Shown here piece by piece: positions 41,166 to 53,493 of a DNA stretch of 64,000 bases (position 1 is its first letter; the number at the start of each line of letters is the position of its first letter). The stretch spans positions 1 through 64,000 of the forward strand of contig NZ_MLAQ01000003.1 of the NCBI RefSeq assembly GCF_002272895.1, written 5' to 3'. The notes under the pieces are model-generated. The model was given only the letters and a program-made list of their open reading frames with translations, ran no database searches and was not told the DNA's origin. The stretch comes from Helicobacter sp. 12S02232-10. Its GTDB lineage: Bacteria; Campylobacterota; Campylobacteria; Campylobacterales; Helicobacteraceae. The position numbers and the translations under genes were made by a program.

Positions 41166-41193
41166 CTCTTAAGGGGGTATGACCCCTTAAGAG
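41166..41193. terminator. Bidirectional hairpin between mnmA and the convergent gene
   Basis: CTCTTAAGGGG (41166-41176) and CCCCTTAAGAG (41183-41193) form a perfect 11-bp stem with a 6-nt loop. It begins two bases after the mnmA stop and includes the stop codon of the minus-strand gene. No strong T-tract follows on either side, but a stable stem shared by two convergent genes is typical of a bidirectional terminator. Confidence 0.65.
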
Positions 41194-42125
41194 AGTTGTT
41201 TATAAGAGATGTTTTGAATGAAGTGTTTTGATTCATAATAGCTTAATTTATCTCCATCTACAAGTGCAAAAGCATTATCAAAAGAGTTTAAAACGGATTT
41301 TTCTATTTTGATGTCTCTTTCATAATTGAGTAGGACAAAATTTCCTAGCCATTGTTGAGATCCCTCAAGGGTCGGGTTTTTTATGGGTGCGATTACATCA
41401 TAAGGTACCCATCCTTTTTGTTTGAGATAAACTTCAGCTTTTGATGTAAAAGAGATTTGATGATGATTTAAATCAAGGCCAAAAGCTTCTTTGGATGGAA
41501 TTCCACAAGCTCTGCATAAAGATACAAATAAAGTTGTTGCACTGATATTTTCACCTGAGAAAATAACTTTTGAGTCTTTGGTTTGGATTTTTCTAATCCC
41601 TTTCATATTTTTTGCATTTTGATAATCTAAATTGTTTTTGATCCAAGCATAGATATTTTGAACTGTTTGTTGATCATTGGTTGTTTTTAGTTTTAAAGCC
41701 AGCTCTTTGATGGATCCATCGGTTCTGATATAGCGAGTAGAATGGAGAAAGGTTTGCAGATTTTCTTTGGAATTTAGAGAGTTTTTAGAGTTTCTTTGGG
41801 TGAGCAAAAGATCCATTTGGATTGAAATATTTTTTGGTTTTTTTTCTTGGTTGTATTGAGCATATACGATAGGCACTCCATTTTGGCTGTAGGTTTTATG
41901 GAGATCATAATTCCCTTGTATTTTTATTTTGCTAGGTTGCTGAAAGTCTGCAGTTATTGGCATTGGAATCCAAAGTTTTACTTCTTGGGCGGAGTCAAAG
42001 TTTATTTGATATGAAAGATCAAGAGAAACTTTTTTTGTTTTTGAGGTATTTGCATTCAAGATGCTTGAACTCATTAAAATACCTGTTCCCAAAATACCGG
42101 TTTTTATGAAATCTCTACGTTTCAT
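41187..42125 (-). CDS. Tat-exported transglutaminase-fold protein lacking catalytic Cys and His
   Basis: The N-terminus MKRRDFIKTGILGTGILM has the twin-arginine signal R-R-x-F-I-K. Residues about 135-245 follow the transglutaminase-like core: VQNIYAWIKNNLDY, then SGENISATTLFVSLCRACGIPSK and SKAEVYLKQKGWVPYDV. In active members the first stretch reads G-D/S-C and the second H-A/C-W-x-E-V. Here the positions are Asn193 and Thr227, while Asp243 is kept. It therefore looks like a pseudoenzyme, perhaps a binding protein. It is 149 bp downstream of katA on the same strand; in H. pylori the Tat-exported catalase partner KapA is also encoded beside katA. Whether the two are functional analogues is only inference. 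Confidence 0.7.
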   Translation of the reverse strand: MKRRDFIKTGILGTGILMSSSILNANTSKTKKVSLDLSYQINFDSAQEVKLWIPMPITADFQQPSKIKIQGNYDLHKTYSQNGVPIVYAQYNQEKKPKNISIQMDLLLTQRNSKNSLNSKENLQTFLHSTRYIRTDGSIKELALKLKTTNDQQTVQNIYAWIKNNLDYQNAKNMKGIRKIQTKDSKVIFSGENISATTLFVSLCRACGIPSKEAFGLDLNHHQISFTSKAEVYLKQKGWVPYDVIAPIKNPTLEGSQQWLGNFVLLNYERDIKIEKSVLNSFDNAFALVDGDKLSYYESKHFIQNISYKQLS

Positions 42126-42238
42126 TTTTTTATCCTTTAATAAAAAATATCTATAAATATATTATATTAATTAAAATACTCAATTAATAAAAATTATTTT
42201 TTGCAAATTAAAGAGTTTTGAAATGGAAATTTTATAGA

Positions 42239-42260
42239 GATACCCGCGTTAAGGGGTATC
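42239..42260 (-). terminator. Hairpin after katA
   Basis: GATACCC (42239-42245) and GGGTATC (42254-42260) pair with an 8-nt loop, 15 bp after the katA stop on the minus strand. The following sequence is AU-rich without a clean T-run. It probably ends or attenuates the katA transcript before the Tat-protein gene. Confidence 0.45.
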
Positions 42261-42274
42261 TGAGTTTAGAAAAT

Positions 42275-43720
42275 TTAGAGTACAAGCTCTTCGACTCTTT
42301 TTCCATAGGCAGGATCTGCTTTTTTGAAGTGTTCGATTTGGCGTTTTTTAATATCTGTTGGTACGCCTTCCATAGCTCTTTTGATATTTTGACAAAGCCT
42401 TTCTTTTTCCTCTGGAGTCATCAAGCGATACAAATCTCCTGGTTGGGTGTAATAATCGCTGTCATCTTCTCTGAAGTTATAGTCATAAACCTCTGTTTCT
42501 TTTTCAAGTTTGCTTAAATCAAGCTTAGGTTCTTTGGCATTAGGATCTTCTTTATAGCCTGGGAATGAACTTGGAGTGTAGTTGATCATTGAGCCGTATG
42601 CACCATTTTGCATAAATCCATCACGCGCAGTTGTATGGAATGGGCATCTTGGGGCATTGACTGGCAATTGAGTATGATTAACGCCCAATCGATATCTTTG
42701 AGTATCTCCATAAGAGAAGAGTCTGCCTTGAAGCACTTTATCGGGGCTGTAGCCGATTCCTGGTACAATATTTGCAGGATTAAAGGCTGCTTGTTCAATT
42801 TCTGCAAAATAATTTTCAGGGTTTTTATTGAGTTCTACGATCCCTACTTCAATTAAGGGATAATCTTTTTGACTCCAAGTTTTTGTGAGATCAAACGGAT
42901 GAAAACGATAAGTTTTAGCGTCTTTTTCGGGCATTATTTGTACGCACATTCTCCATTTGGGAAAATTGCCTTTTTCAATGTTTTCAAACAAATCTCTTTG
43001 ATTGGATTCGCGATCATGAGCGATAATGGCAGCAGCTTCCTCATCGGTCAAATTTGCAATCCCTTGCATTGTTTTCAAGTGGAATTTAACCCAAAATCTT
43101 TCATTTTTAGCATTGATAAAGCTGAATGTATGGCTTCCAAATCCGTGCATATGGCGGAAACTTTTTGGGATTCCTCGATCGCTCATTACGATGGTTACTT
43201 GATGGAGAGATTCGGGGTTTAAGCTCCAATAGTCCCAAGCTGCTGTTGCACTTCTGAGATTTGTTTTAGGGTCACGTTTTTGAGTGTGGATAAAATCTGG
43301 AAATTTTAGTGCATCACGAACGAAAAATACGGGAGTATTGTTTCCTACAAGATCCCAGTTGCCTTCTTCTGTATAATATTTCATTGCAAAACCTCTAGGA
43401 TCTCTCTCAGCATCAGCAGCCCCTCGTTCTCCTGCAACGGTTGAAAACCTGAATAAACAAGGAGTTTTTTTACCTACTTTACTAAAAATTTTTGCTTTAG
43501 TGTATTTGGTAATGTCGCCTGTAACGGTAAAAGTTCCATAAGCCCCGCTTCCTTTAGCGTGAACAACTCTTTCAGGTATTCTTTCGCGGTCAAAATGAGC
43601 TAGTTTTTCCAAAAACCAAGTGCTTTGGAGAAGCATAGGCCCTCTTGGGCCGACTGTAACAGAGTCTTGATCATTCCCAATGGGGGTTCCTGTTGCATTA
43701 GTTAATGTAACGTTTTTCAT
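42275..43720 (-). CDS. katA: Catalase (monofunctional, haem)
   Basis: The 481-residue clade-3 type catalase decomposes H2O2. Catalytic His is in [14 protein letters not shown] (near 53), Asn in [11 protein letters not shown] (near 126), and the proximal haem Tyr in [14 protein letters not shown] (near 335). [30 protein letters not shown] and [15 protein letters not shown] are intact. There is no signal peptide, so the main location is cytosolic, although H. pylori KatA also reaches the periplasm. A Fur-type box lies upstream. Confidence 0.97.
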   Translation of the reverse strand: MKNVTLTNATGTPIGNDQDSVTVGPRGPMLLQSTWFLEKLAHFDRERIPERVVHAKGSGAYGTFTVTGDITKYTKAKIFSKVGKKTPCLFRFSTVAGERGAADAERDPRGFAMKYYTEEGNWDLVGNNTPVFFVRDALKFPDFIHTQKRDPKTNLRSATAAWDYWSLNPESLHQVTIVMSDRGIPKSFRHMHGFGSHTFSFINAKNERFWVKFHLKTMQGIANLTDEEAAAIIAHDRESNQRDLFENIEKGNFPKWRMCVQIMPEKDAKTYRFHPFDLTKTWSQKDYPLIEVGIVELNKNPENYFAEIEQAAFNPANIVPGIGYSPDKVLQGRLFSYGDTQRYRLGVNHTQLPVNAPRCPFHTTARDGFMQNGAYGSMINYTPSSFPGYKEDPNAKEPKLDLSKLEKETEVYDYNFREDDSDYYTQPGDLYRLMTPEEKERLCQNIKRAMEGVPTDIKKRQIEHFKKADPAYGKRVEELVL

Positions 43721-43752
43721 TGCATGTCCTTTTGATTTTTATGTACGATTTC

Positions 43753-43789
43753 AGTATAGTGAATAATTATAAACAAATAATTATTATTA
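43753..43789 (-). promoter_or_regulatory. katA promoter region with Fur-type box
   Basis: AAATAATTATTATTA (43775-43789) matches 14 of 15 positions of the H. pylori Fur box TAATAATnATTATTA. On the minus strand TATAAT (43766-43771) and TATACT (43753-43758) are candidate -10 boxes, and the Fur-type box covers the -35 region of the latter. Iron or peroxide control of katA by Fur or a PerR paralogue is a natural inference. Confidence 0.6.
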
Positions 43790-43834
43790 ATTAAATTATT
43801 TTTGTTTTTCAGTAAGACTTTAACTGATATTCTT

Positions 43835-43840
43835 TATAAT
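43835..43840 (+). promoter_or_regulatory. prs -10 box
   Basis: TATAAT at 43835-43840, 37 bp before the prs start codon, divergent from katA. Confidence 0.5.
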
Positions 43841-43877
43841 CTTATGAATGCAAATTTTTGTTCAGGATTGAAGCGAA

Positions 43878-44807
43878 ATGCGAGGATTTAAAATTTTTAC
43901 AGGAAGTGCGCATCCAGAGTTTAGCAAGGAATTGGCTAAACATCTCGACGCAGTGGTTTCAAAGGCGACACTCAATCGTTTTAGCGATGGTGAGATCAAT
44001 GTGCAAATCAGCGAATCAGTTCGTGGCAAAGATGTTTTTATTATCCAGCCCACTTGTGCTCCGGTTAATGACAGTTTGATGGAGCTTTTGATTATGACAG
44101 ATGCATTCAGACGGAGTTCGGCTAACTCAATCAATGCTGTCATCCCTTATTTTGGCTATGCTAGACAGGATAGAAAAGCTGCACCTAGAGTTCCTATAAC
44201 TGCAAAACTTGTGGCAAATTTGATGGAAAGCGCAGGGATTGATCGGGTGATTACGATGGATTTGCACGCAGGACAAATTCAAGGTTTTTTTGATGCGCCT
44301 GTTGATAATCTATATGGTTCAATTGTTTTTAGAGATTATGTGCGTTCTAAAAGATTTAAAAATCCTATTATCGCGAGTCCGGATATAGGAGGGGTTTCAA
44401 GGGCAAGGTATTTTGCCAATCAACTTGGAATGGATTTGGTCATTGTGGATAAAAAGCGTGAAAAAGCAAATGTCAGTGAAGTAATGAATATTATAGGAGA
44501 TGTTGAAGGCAAAGATATCATCTTGGTTGATGATATGATTGATACAGCCGGAACGATGTGTAAAGCCGCAGATGTCTTAAAGTCTAAGGGTGCGCATTCA
44601 GTGATGGCTTTAGGTACGCATCCGGTGTTAAGCGGACCAGCTATTGAGAGGATTGAAAAAAGTGCATTGGATGAGGTTGTAGTGAGCAATTCTATTCCAT
44701 TGAGACAACAATGCTCAAAAATCACGGTTTTGAGTGTAGCTCCTTTGTTTGCTGAAGTGATCAGAAGAATTTATCATAATGAAAGCGTAAATTCTCTTTT
44801 TATATAG
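43878..44807 (+). CDS. prs: Ribose-phosphate pyrophosphokinase
   Basis: The 309-residue enzyme makes PRPP for nucleotide, histidine and NAD synthesis. Key segments are FKIFTGSAHPEFSKELAKHL at the start, DGEINVQISESVRGKDVFIIQ, PYFGYARQDRKA (ATP loop), DLHAGQIQGFF, and the PRPP-binding VDDMIDTAGT near 218. Length and start are normal. It is followed by a HisZ-like gene and purA. Confidence 0.97.
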   Translation: MRGFKIFTGSAHPEFSKELAKHLDAVVSKATLNRFSDGEINVQISESVRGKDVFIIQPTCAPVNDSLMELLIMTDAFRRSSANSINAVIPYFGYARQDRKAAPRVPITAKLVANLMESAGIDRVITMDLHAGQIQGFFDAPVDNLYGSIVFRDYVRSKRFKNPIIASPDIGGVSRARYFANQLGMDLVIVDKKREKANVSEVMNIIGDVEGKDIILVDDMIDTAGTMCKAADVLKSKGAHSVMALGTHPVLSGPAIERIEKSALDEVVVSNSIPLRQQCSKITVLSVAPLFAEVIRRIYHNESVNSLFI

Positions 44808-44814
44808 GATAGAT

Positions 44815-47334
<2,520 letters not shown>

Positions 47335-47338
<4 letters not shown>

Positions 47339-48027
47339 TAAAAAATCTTCTAAATATTGCATTGTTTGCATTATTCATTCAGAATGCTATGGCTCAAGAA
47401 ATTGCCTTGCCAGATACTTCTCAATCTTCTTCACAACTTTTAAATTGTAATGCTGTCTTTGAATCTAGAAAAAATGAAATCAAAGAGCAACTAAGAGAAC
47501 TTGATGAAAAAAATCAGGCTATGGAAGCTCTTAAAAACGCAACTCAAAATATTTTCAATCAACGTGAAACTAAGTTGAAAGAAAGAGAAAATGCTTTGAG
47601 TTTAAAACTAAAAGAAATTGAAGACAAAGAAGCTAAGCTCAAAGCGATGAATGATGAAAATGAGGCAAAAATAAAAAATCTTATTAAAAAAAATGAAGAG
47701 GTATTAAAAGAAATTGATCAAGCCAAAAATAATAAGCTCGCTCAAACTTATGCCAAGATGAAAGATTCTAAAGCTGCTCCTATCATTGAAAATCTTCCTG
47801 ATATGGAAGCTGCTGCTATTTTATTTTCTCTTAGTGCCCAAGATATGGGAAAGATATTGGCTAAAATGAATCCTAAAAAGGCTGCAGAGCTTACTGAAAT
47901 CCTAAAAAAAGGTCCTCCGTTTAAGGAAGAAAAAAAGGTTTTACCTAAAAAAACACAAAATCAGGAGATACCTAATGAATTGTCTCCTAAAAATGAGGAT
48001 ACAAATACTCAAGATTCTTCAATATAG
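47335..48027 (+). CDS. MotE-like flagellar motor protein (MgtE-N type)
   Basis: The 230-residue protein starts with a hydrophobic export or anchor helix (MIKNLLNIALFALFIQNAMAQ). A long coiled coil follows (residues 45-140), then the MgtE-N-like helical unit AAPIIENLPDMEAAAILFSLSAQDMGKILAKMNPKKAAELTEIL (read in pieces, about 152-195). The tail is Lys/Glu-rich. MotE is the periplasmic chaperone of MotC in the motor stator scaffold of Campylobacterota. The location after FliJ agrees with a flagellar role. Confidence 0.75.
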
Positions 48028-48097
48028 CTTTTGGATTGTATTTTAATCCGAATTATGTTATATTTAAGGAAATATAATTTTTAATTTAGGAGAAAAG

Positions 48098-48637
48098 ATG
48101 AGAATTTTAGTTATACAAGGTCCTAATTTGAATATGCTTGGACATAGAGATCCTAGAATTTATGGCACAATGACATTGGAGCAAATCCATGAGAATATGA
48201 AAACTTTTGCAAAACAGAATAATCTTGAACTTGATTTTTTTCAAAGTAATTTTGAAGGAGAAATGATTGATAAGATTCAAGAATGTGTAGGTAGTGACTA
48301 TGCTGGAATTATTATGAATCCAGGAGCATATTCTCATACTTCGATTGCGATTGCAGATGCGATTATGGCAGCAGGGGTTCCAGTTATTGAAGTCCATTTA
48401 AGCAATATTCACGCTAGAGAAGAATATAGAAGACATTCTTATACAGGGGCAGTCAGTGCTGGAGTTATTGCAGGATTTGGTGCTTTTGGATATCATATGG
48501 GAATCATTGCGATGTTGCAAATTTTAACTGAAATTCAGACAATCAGGGAAGCCCAAGCTGCCCAAGCTAAAAATGCTTCAAGCGATGCAAAAATTGAAGT
48601 AAAAACCGAAACCAAAAATGAAAAAAAAGATAAATGA
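48098..48637 (+). CDS. aroQ: 3-dehydroquinate dehydratase, type II
   Basis: The enzyme (179 residues) catalyses the third step of the shikimate pathway. It contains [29 protein letters not shown] (catalytic Tyr in IYGTM), [35 protein letters not shown] and [20 protein letters not shown] with His and Arg. The extra C-terminus ([19 protein letters not shown]...) is not part of the enzyme fold and overlaps the pepQ start by 20 bp. Confidence 0.95.
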   Translation: MRILVIQGPNLNMLGHRDPRIYGTMTLEQIHENMKTFAKQNNLELDFFQSNFEGEMIDKIQECVGSDYAGIIMNPGAYSHTSIAIADAIMAAGVPVIEVHLSNIHAREEYRRHSYTGAVSAGVIAGFGAFGYHMGIIAMLQILTEIQTIREAQAAQAKNASSDAKIEVKTETKNEKKDK

Positions 48638-49670
48638 CGAATCTTATCTTACTCTAGATGAAAATGCCCAATATTTTGAATGCGGGTATAGTTGTGATAA
48701 CGGGTTGTTTTTAAAAATTGGGGATAATAGGTTTTTTATAACTGATTCCCGATATACCCTTGAGGCAGAACAAGAAGCGATTGAAACAAGAATTGTGGAA
48801 TCAAGCGATTTATTTCGCACAGCAGCTGATATTATAAATAAAAATTCTGTTAAAGATATTGTTTATGATCCTAATCAGATTACAATAAGTGCTTTTGAAA
48901 GATTAAAATCTCATCTTGATTCAAAAAAAGAGTTAAAGGGTTCTCCTAATTTTCATCGATTCAAGCGGATTATTAAGACCGAATCTGAAATTAAGCTGAT
49001 TCAAAAATCTCAGAAACTCAACAAAGAGGCCTATAAAAATTTTGCTAAGTATCTTAATGAATGCAAAATTCATTTAAGCGAGCAGGATTTATACTACTTC
49101 TCCCAGCAATTTTTAACCCATAACGGCAAATATGATCTTAGTTTTAAACCTATTCTTGGAATCAATGCAAATGCTGCTAAACCTCACGCTTTGCCAAGCA
49201 AAAAAGACAAAATTAAATATGGCGATCTTTTATTGTTTGATGCAGGTATCAAATACCAAAGATATTGTTCAGACAGAACAAGAACAGCTTTTTTTGACAA
49301 AAGCGGGATTGTTTTTAAAAAATGTCAGAATTTTAAAGATAAAGATTTGCAAAAAATTTATGACATCGTTTTGTGTGCTCAAGAGAAAACTATTAAGCTT
49401 TTAAGAAGTGGGATGATGGGCAAAGAGATTGATGGGATTGCTAGAGGGGTGATAGAAAAATCTGGTTATGGAAAATATTTTGTTCATAGCACTGGGCATG
49501 GGATTGGGCTTGATATTCACGAATTACCCTTTATTTCTCAAAAAAGCGAAACGGTTATAGAAGATGGGATGGTGTTTTCAATTGAGCCTGGAATTTATAT
49601 TCCAAACTTTTATGGGGTGCGCATTGAAGATTTGGTGGTTGTGAAAAATGGCAGAGCAGAGGTTATTTGA
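48618..49670 (+). CDS. pepQ: Xaa-Pro peptidase (M24 family)
   Basis: The 350-residue metallopeptidase cleaves Xaa-Pro bonds. The N-terminal domain occupies about residues 1-120. The pita-bread catalytic domain has the ligands Asp in [19 protein letters not shown], His in [13 protein letters not shown], and Glu in SIEPGIYI and VRIEDLVV. It is intact. It is translationally coupled with aroQ and folK, as in H. pylori HP1036-HP1038. PepP cannot be excluded as the better name. Confidence 0.88.
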   Translation: MKKKINDESYLTLDENAQYFECGYSCDNGLFLKIGDNRFFITDSRYTLEAEQEAIETRIVESSDLFRTAADIINKNSVKDIVYDPNQITISAFERLKSHLDSKKELKGSPNFHRFKRIIKTESEIKLIQKSQKLNKEAYKNFAKYLNECKIHLSEQDLYYFSQQFLTHNGKYDLSFKPILGINANAAKPHALPSKKDKIKYGDLLLFDAGIKYQRYCSDRTRTAFFDKSGIVFKKCQNFKDKDLQKIYDIVLCAQEKTIKLLRSGMMGKEIDGIARGVIEKSGYGKYFVHSTGHGIGLDIHELPFISQKSETVIEDGMVFSIEPGIYIPNFYGVRIEDLVVVKNGRAEVI

Positions 49671-50185
49671 CCTTTGAGAAATGCGCGATATTGCTTAAAA
49701 TGAGAACTCTAATTTTTACTGATTTTTTTCCTTACAGAGTTTTTTTGCCCCACTATTTTACCAATACTGTTACTCTTGGAATAGGGGGAAATGTTGGTAA
49801 TTGTGAAAAACGTTTTAAGGAACTTTGGAGATGGTTTAGCTCCAATAAAAATTTTTCTTTTTTGGCTTCTTCTCCTATTTATAGAAATCCGCCTTTCGGA
49901 TATGTTTATCAAGAAGATTTTTATAACGCTACCATTACGCTTTCTACTAATTTGTCCATCGTTGAGCTTTTTGGACTTGTTTTTTATTTAGAACGCAGAT
50001 TTGGAAGACCTAAGAAAAGAGCGTTTAAAAATTCTCCAAGGACTTTAGATATAGATATAATCTTTTTTAATGATTTGATTTTAAAGCGTCCTTATCTTAA
50101 AATACCGCATCCAAAATGGCATCAAAGAGAGTCAGTTTTGATTCCTCTTTTTTTAGAATACTTAACCCAAAAGGGATATAAATGA
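49667..50185 (+). CDS. folK: HPPK (6-hydroxymethyl-7,8-dihydropterin pyrophosphokinase)
   Basis: HPPK transfers pyrophosphate to hydroxymethyl-dihydropterin in folate synthesis. Family features are [16 protein letters not shown] (near 42), [50 protein letters not shown] (with D-x-D Mg2+ site) and [17 protein letters not shown] keep the TTG start at 49667, which has AGAGG upstream and overlaps the pepQ stop; the ATG at 49700 lacks a site. flhF starts four bases before its stop. Confidence 0.93.
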   Translation: MTFEKCAILLKMRTLIFTDFFPYRVFLPHYFTNTVTLGIGGNVGNCEKRFKELWRWFSSNKNFSFLASSPIYRNPPFGYVYQEDFYNATITLSTNLSIVELFGLVFYLERRFGRPKKRAFKNSPRTLDIDIIFFNDLILKRPYLKIPHPKWHQRESVLIPLFLEYLTQKGYK

Positions 50186-51588
50186 AACTTTATACTTATG
50201 GTGGAGAAACGGCTGCAGAGGCTTTAAAAACTGCTCAAAGCAAACACGGTGAAGACGCTTTAGTGGTTAAAACGCGAGAAATTAGAAAAAAAACAATGAC
50301 TCAGCCTGGTCTTTATGAAATTGTTGTAGCCGTTGAAAGTGATGATGCCGATGAAAATTCTCCTGAAACAAGCTTGGAAGCACCAAAGTCTAAAAACAGC
50401 ATCCAAAAGCGTTTGGATGAGATTTTAGAAAAAAATATGGAAAAAAAGAAAAAAGAATCAAGAAATTCTTATGATGATGTCACTATCCAGCTATCTGATG
50501 CAGTTAGAGAAATCAGCAAAATCGCAGGCACAGAACCTTCTAAGTCTGCAATTAAAAAGGAATCTGTTATTGTTCCTGATATGTCAAAAAGCTTGGATTT
50601 AAGATTGGAAAATAAACTAATTCGAAAACAAGAAGACAGAATAATCAACCAACAAAATGATACTAAAGAGCTCAAGCATATCAAAGTCGAACTTGATAAG
50701 ATAAATGATAAGATTAAATTAATACAAAATATGTTTTGGGATGAAAAAGCTCCTAGAGAAGAAACCCCTCAGATACCCCAAGAGTTTGCCGAAATTTATC
50801 GCCTAGCTAAAAACAGCGGGATGAATAAAATCCATTTGGATGAAATTATGAAGTTGAGTTTGGAATTGATGCCTCTTAAAATGAGAGAGAATTCTTTGAC
50901 GATTAAGCGCTATTTTCGTGAAGTGTTGCGGAAAATGATTTATTGTCGCAGCGAACATTTGGATATGGGAGCAAAAAAAATCATTATGTTGGTTGGTCCG
51001 ACTGGAGTGGGGAAAACCACCACACTTGCAAAGCTTGCTGCGCGTTATTCAAAAATGCTTGACAAAAGATATAAAGTTGGCATTATCACACTTGATACTT
51101 ATAGAATTGGAGCGCTTGAACAGCTTACTTGGTATGCAAGGAAGATGAAAATCAGCATAGAAACTGTGATTGAACCTGAAGATTTTTTGAAAGAAATTGA
51201 CACATTGCGTTATTGTGATTATATCTTGGTAGATACTGCAGGGCATTCCCAGCACGATAAGCAAAAAATCAATATGTTAAAAAAATTTATCAATAATGAT
51301 TACAAAATTGATGTTACCCTTGTGCTTTCAGCTACAACTAAATATGAGGATTTAAAAGATATTTATAATTCTTTTGGAGAGCTTGATATTGATACTTTAG
51401 TTTTTAGCAAACTTGATGAAAGCAGAGGTTTGGGCAATTTATTTTCTTTGGTTTATGAGAGCAAAAAGCCTGTAAGCTACCTTTCAATTGGGCAAGAAGT
51501 TCCGATGGATTTGATGGTGGCAACAAATGATTATTTGGTTGATTGTATGTTGGATGGTTTTTCAAATCCTAATCGAGCGTCTAAATGA
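50182..51588 (+). CDS. flhF: Flagellar biosynthesis GTPase FlhF
   Basis: The 468-residue SRP-type GTPase sets the polar site and number of flagella. It has the N-terminal basic segment [29 protein letters not shown], a charged variable part (residues 50-190), an N-domain, and the G domain with VGPTGVGKTTTLAKLAARY, TLDTYRIGALEQL, DYILVDTAGHSQHD and KLDESRGLG. The length is typical. It is coupled to folK and flhG. Confidence 0.95.
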   Translation: MKLYTYGGETAAEALKTAQSKHGEDALVVKTREIRKKTMTQPGLYEIVVAVESDDADENSPETSLEAPKSKNSIQKRLDEILEKNMEKKKKESRNSYDDVTIQLSDAVREISKIAGTEPSKSAIKKESVIVPDMSKSLDLRLENKLIRKQEDRIINQQNDTKELKHIKVELDKINDKIKLIQNMFWDEKAPREETPQIPQEFAEIYRLAKNSGMNKIHLDEIMKLSLELMPLKMRENSLTIKRYFREVLRKMIYCRSEHLDMGAKKIIMLVGPTGVGKTTTLAKLAARYSKMLDKRYKVGIITLDTYRIGALEQLTWYARKMKISIETVIEPEDFLKEIDTLRYCDYILVDTAGHSQHDKQKINMLKKFINNDYKIDVTLVLSATTKYEDLKDIYNSFGELDIDTLVFSKLDESRGLGNLFSLVYESKKPVSYLSIGQEVPMDLMVATNDYLVDCMLDGFSNPNRASK

Positions 51589-52442
51589 ATCAAGCCAGTA
51601 ATTTAGAACATTTGATGAAAACTTCTCCTCAAAAAGGAAAAACAAAATTTATTGCCATTACAAGCGGTAAGGGAGGGGTTGGAAAATCAACGATTAGTGC
51701 TAATCTTTCTTATACTCTTTTTAAGATGGGTTATAAAGTCGGGGTATTTGATGCAGATATCGGGTTGGCAAATTTGGATTTGATTTTTGGAGTCAAAACA
51801 AATAAGAATATTTTGCACGCCTTAAAAGGAGAAGCCAAGTTTGATGAGGTGATTTATCCTATTGAAAACGGTCTATACTTAATTCCTGGGGATAGCGGAG
51901 ATGAGATTTTAAAATATGCCAATCAAGATATTTTAGATGAGTTTGTCGATGGAAGTGAGATTTTGGACAGCTTAGACTATATGATCATTGATACGGGAGC
52001 AGGAATTGGGGAGGTAACCCGAGCTTTTTTGAATGCCAGCGATTATGTTGTGGTTGTAACTATTCCTGATCCTGCAGCAATTACAGATGCCTATGCTACG
52101 ATTAAAATCAACTCTAAAATCAAAACAGAGCTTTTTGTGATTGTAAATATGGCAATTTCCCAAAGAGAAGGAATGGGTGTTTTTGAGAAGATACGGAATG
52201 TTGCTAAGAAGAATTTGCCTGATTTAGAATTAAATTTTTTAGGTTGTTTGCAAGCTGGTGATTCTGTTAAAAAATCCACAAAATATCGCGAACTTCTTTG
52301 CAAGGTTGAGCCTCTAAATAATTTTTCATCTTCTATGAATCAGATTGCGAAGATGATTGTTTCAAAAGTGGAACAAAATGTGCTTCAAAATCCGAAAGAA
52401 AGCTTTGCAGGGTTTTTTAAAAGGATATTGGGATATTTATAA
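51585..52442 (+). CDS. flhG: Flagellar number regulator FlhG (YlxH, MinD-like ATPase)
   Basis: The 285-residue ATPase works with FlhF to limit flagellar number. It has the deviant Walker A ITSGKGGVGKSTISANL near 24, VGVFDADIGLANLDLIFGV, and YMIIDTGAGIGEVTRAFLNASD. The C-terminus (VLQNPKESFAGFFKRILGYL) is an amphipathic membrane-targeting helix of MinD type. The 4-bp overlap with flhF makes the two co-translated. In H. pylori this is HP1034. Confidence 0.94.
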   Translation: MNQASNLEHLMKTSPQKGKTKFIAITSGKGGVGKSTISANLSYTLFKMGYKVGVFDADIGLANLDLIFGVKTNKNILHALKGEAKFDEVIYPIENGLYLIPGDSGDEILKYANQDILDEFVDGSEILDSLDYMIIDTGAGIGEVTRAFLNASDYVVVVTIPDPAAITDAYATIKINSKIKTELFVIVNMAISQREGMGVFEKIRNVAKKNLPDLELNFLGCLQAGDSVKKSTKYRELLCKVEPLNNFSSSMNQIAKMIVSKVEQNVLQNPKESFAGFFKRILGYL

Positions 52443-52451
52443 GGAACGCAG

Positions 52452-52787
52452 ATGAGACCAAATAACTTCATTAATTTTTCTGTTGTTTTTGGATTTTTTG
52501 TGGGGCTGGTTTTTGCCATTGCAAAGTTTAATGAACCTGAAATTATTTTATTTTGGACGATCATTTCAACGATAGGATTTTATTTGATCACTCTTTTTTG
52601 TGCTTCAGCTTATATTTGGTTTATTGATTTTGACAAAACATTATTTAATAAAGCCCATCTTGAGAAAAAATTAGAACATTTTGATCGCGAATTTGATATG
52701 CGAGAGAAAGAAGCTGCTAACATTCGCCGCTATATCGGGAATTCTGATTTTGCAGAAAATAAACTTCTTTCAACTCAGGCAAAATAA
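52452..52787 (+). CDS. Small membrane protein in the flagellar operon
   Basis: The 111-residue protein has two hydrophobic segments, FINFSVVFGFFVGLVFAIAKF (4-24) and IILFWTIISTIGFYLITLFC (29-48 and on to about 58). A charged helical tail with EKKLEHFDREFDMREKEAANIRRYIG follows. It corresponds by position to H. pylori HP1033. It lies between flhG and fliA, so a flagellar assembly or anti-sigma-related role is likely but not known. Confidence 0.75.
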   Translation: MRPNNFINFSVVFGFFVGLVFAIAKFNEPEIILFWTIISTIGFYLITLFCASAYIWFIDFDKTLFNKAHLEKKLEHFDREFDMREKEAANIRRYIGNSDFAENKLLSTQAK

Positions 52788-52788
52788 A

Positions 52789-53493
52789 ATGAATAAAAAA
52801 AATATGCAAGGCTACAACCAGAATATTAAATATTCTCAAGATGAGCTTGCAATGCAGTATTTGCCCGCAGTTCGTTCGATGGCCTATCGTATTAAAGAGC
52901 GTGTTCCTAGTTCGGTGGATCTGAATGATTTGGTATCTGTTGGCACTGAAGAACTCATTAAGCTTGCTAGAAGGTATGATAATAAACTCAATGATTCTTT
53001 TTGGGGATATGCTAAAACTCGTGCTAATGGTGCGATGCTTGATTATTTAAGATCGCTTGATATTGTTTCTAGGGCTTCTAGAAAATTGATAAAATCCATT
53101 GATTATGAAGTTTCAAAATATTTTAATGAATATCACGAAGAACCCAGTAATGAATATTTGGCAAAAGTTTTGGGTGAAGATGTCGATAAGATTAAAGAGG
53201 CTAAGATTGCTTCTGATATTTATGCTTTGGTCCCCATTGATGAACAATGCAATATCATTGAGCAAGAGAATATTTTAGAAAAACTTGAACACGAAGAGCT
53301 TGTAGGGATTATTCAAGAAATTTTAAAGACGCTTTCAGAGCGAGAACAGCTGATTATTCAATTATATTTTTTTGATGAGTTAAATTTGAGTGAGATTAAA
53401 GAGGTCTTAAATATTACCGAATCAAGAATTTCTCAGATCATCAAGGAAGTTATTAAAAAAATAAGAAAGTCTTTAGGAGAAAAAAATGGCTGA
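52789..53493 (+). CDS. fliA: Flagellar sigma factor sigma-28
   Basis: The product (234 residues from ATG 52789) directs transcription of late flagellar genes. Region 2 is seen as YLPAVRSMAYRIKERVPSSVDLNDLVSVGTEELIKLARRYD and FWGYAKTRANGAMLDYLRSLDIVSRASRK. Region 4 is LSEREQLIIQLYFFDELNLSEIKEVLNITESRISQIIKEV. In this family FlgM is the anti-sigma factor; it is not in the window. The ORF overlaps fliM by 8 bp. Confidence 0.95.
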   Translation: MNKKNMQGYNQNIKYSQDELAMQYLPAVRSMAYRIKERVPSSVDLNDLVSVGTEELIKLARRYDNKLNDSFWGYAKTRANGAMLDYLRSLDIVSRASRKLIKSIDYEVSKYFNEYHEEPSNEYLAKVLGEDVDKIKEAKIASDIYALVPIDEQCNIIEQENILEKLEHEELVGIIQEILKTLSEREQLIIQLYFFDELNLSEIKEVLNITESRISQIIKEVIKKIRKSLGEKNG

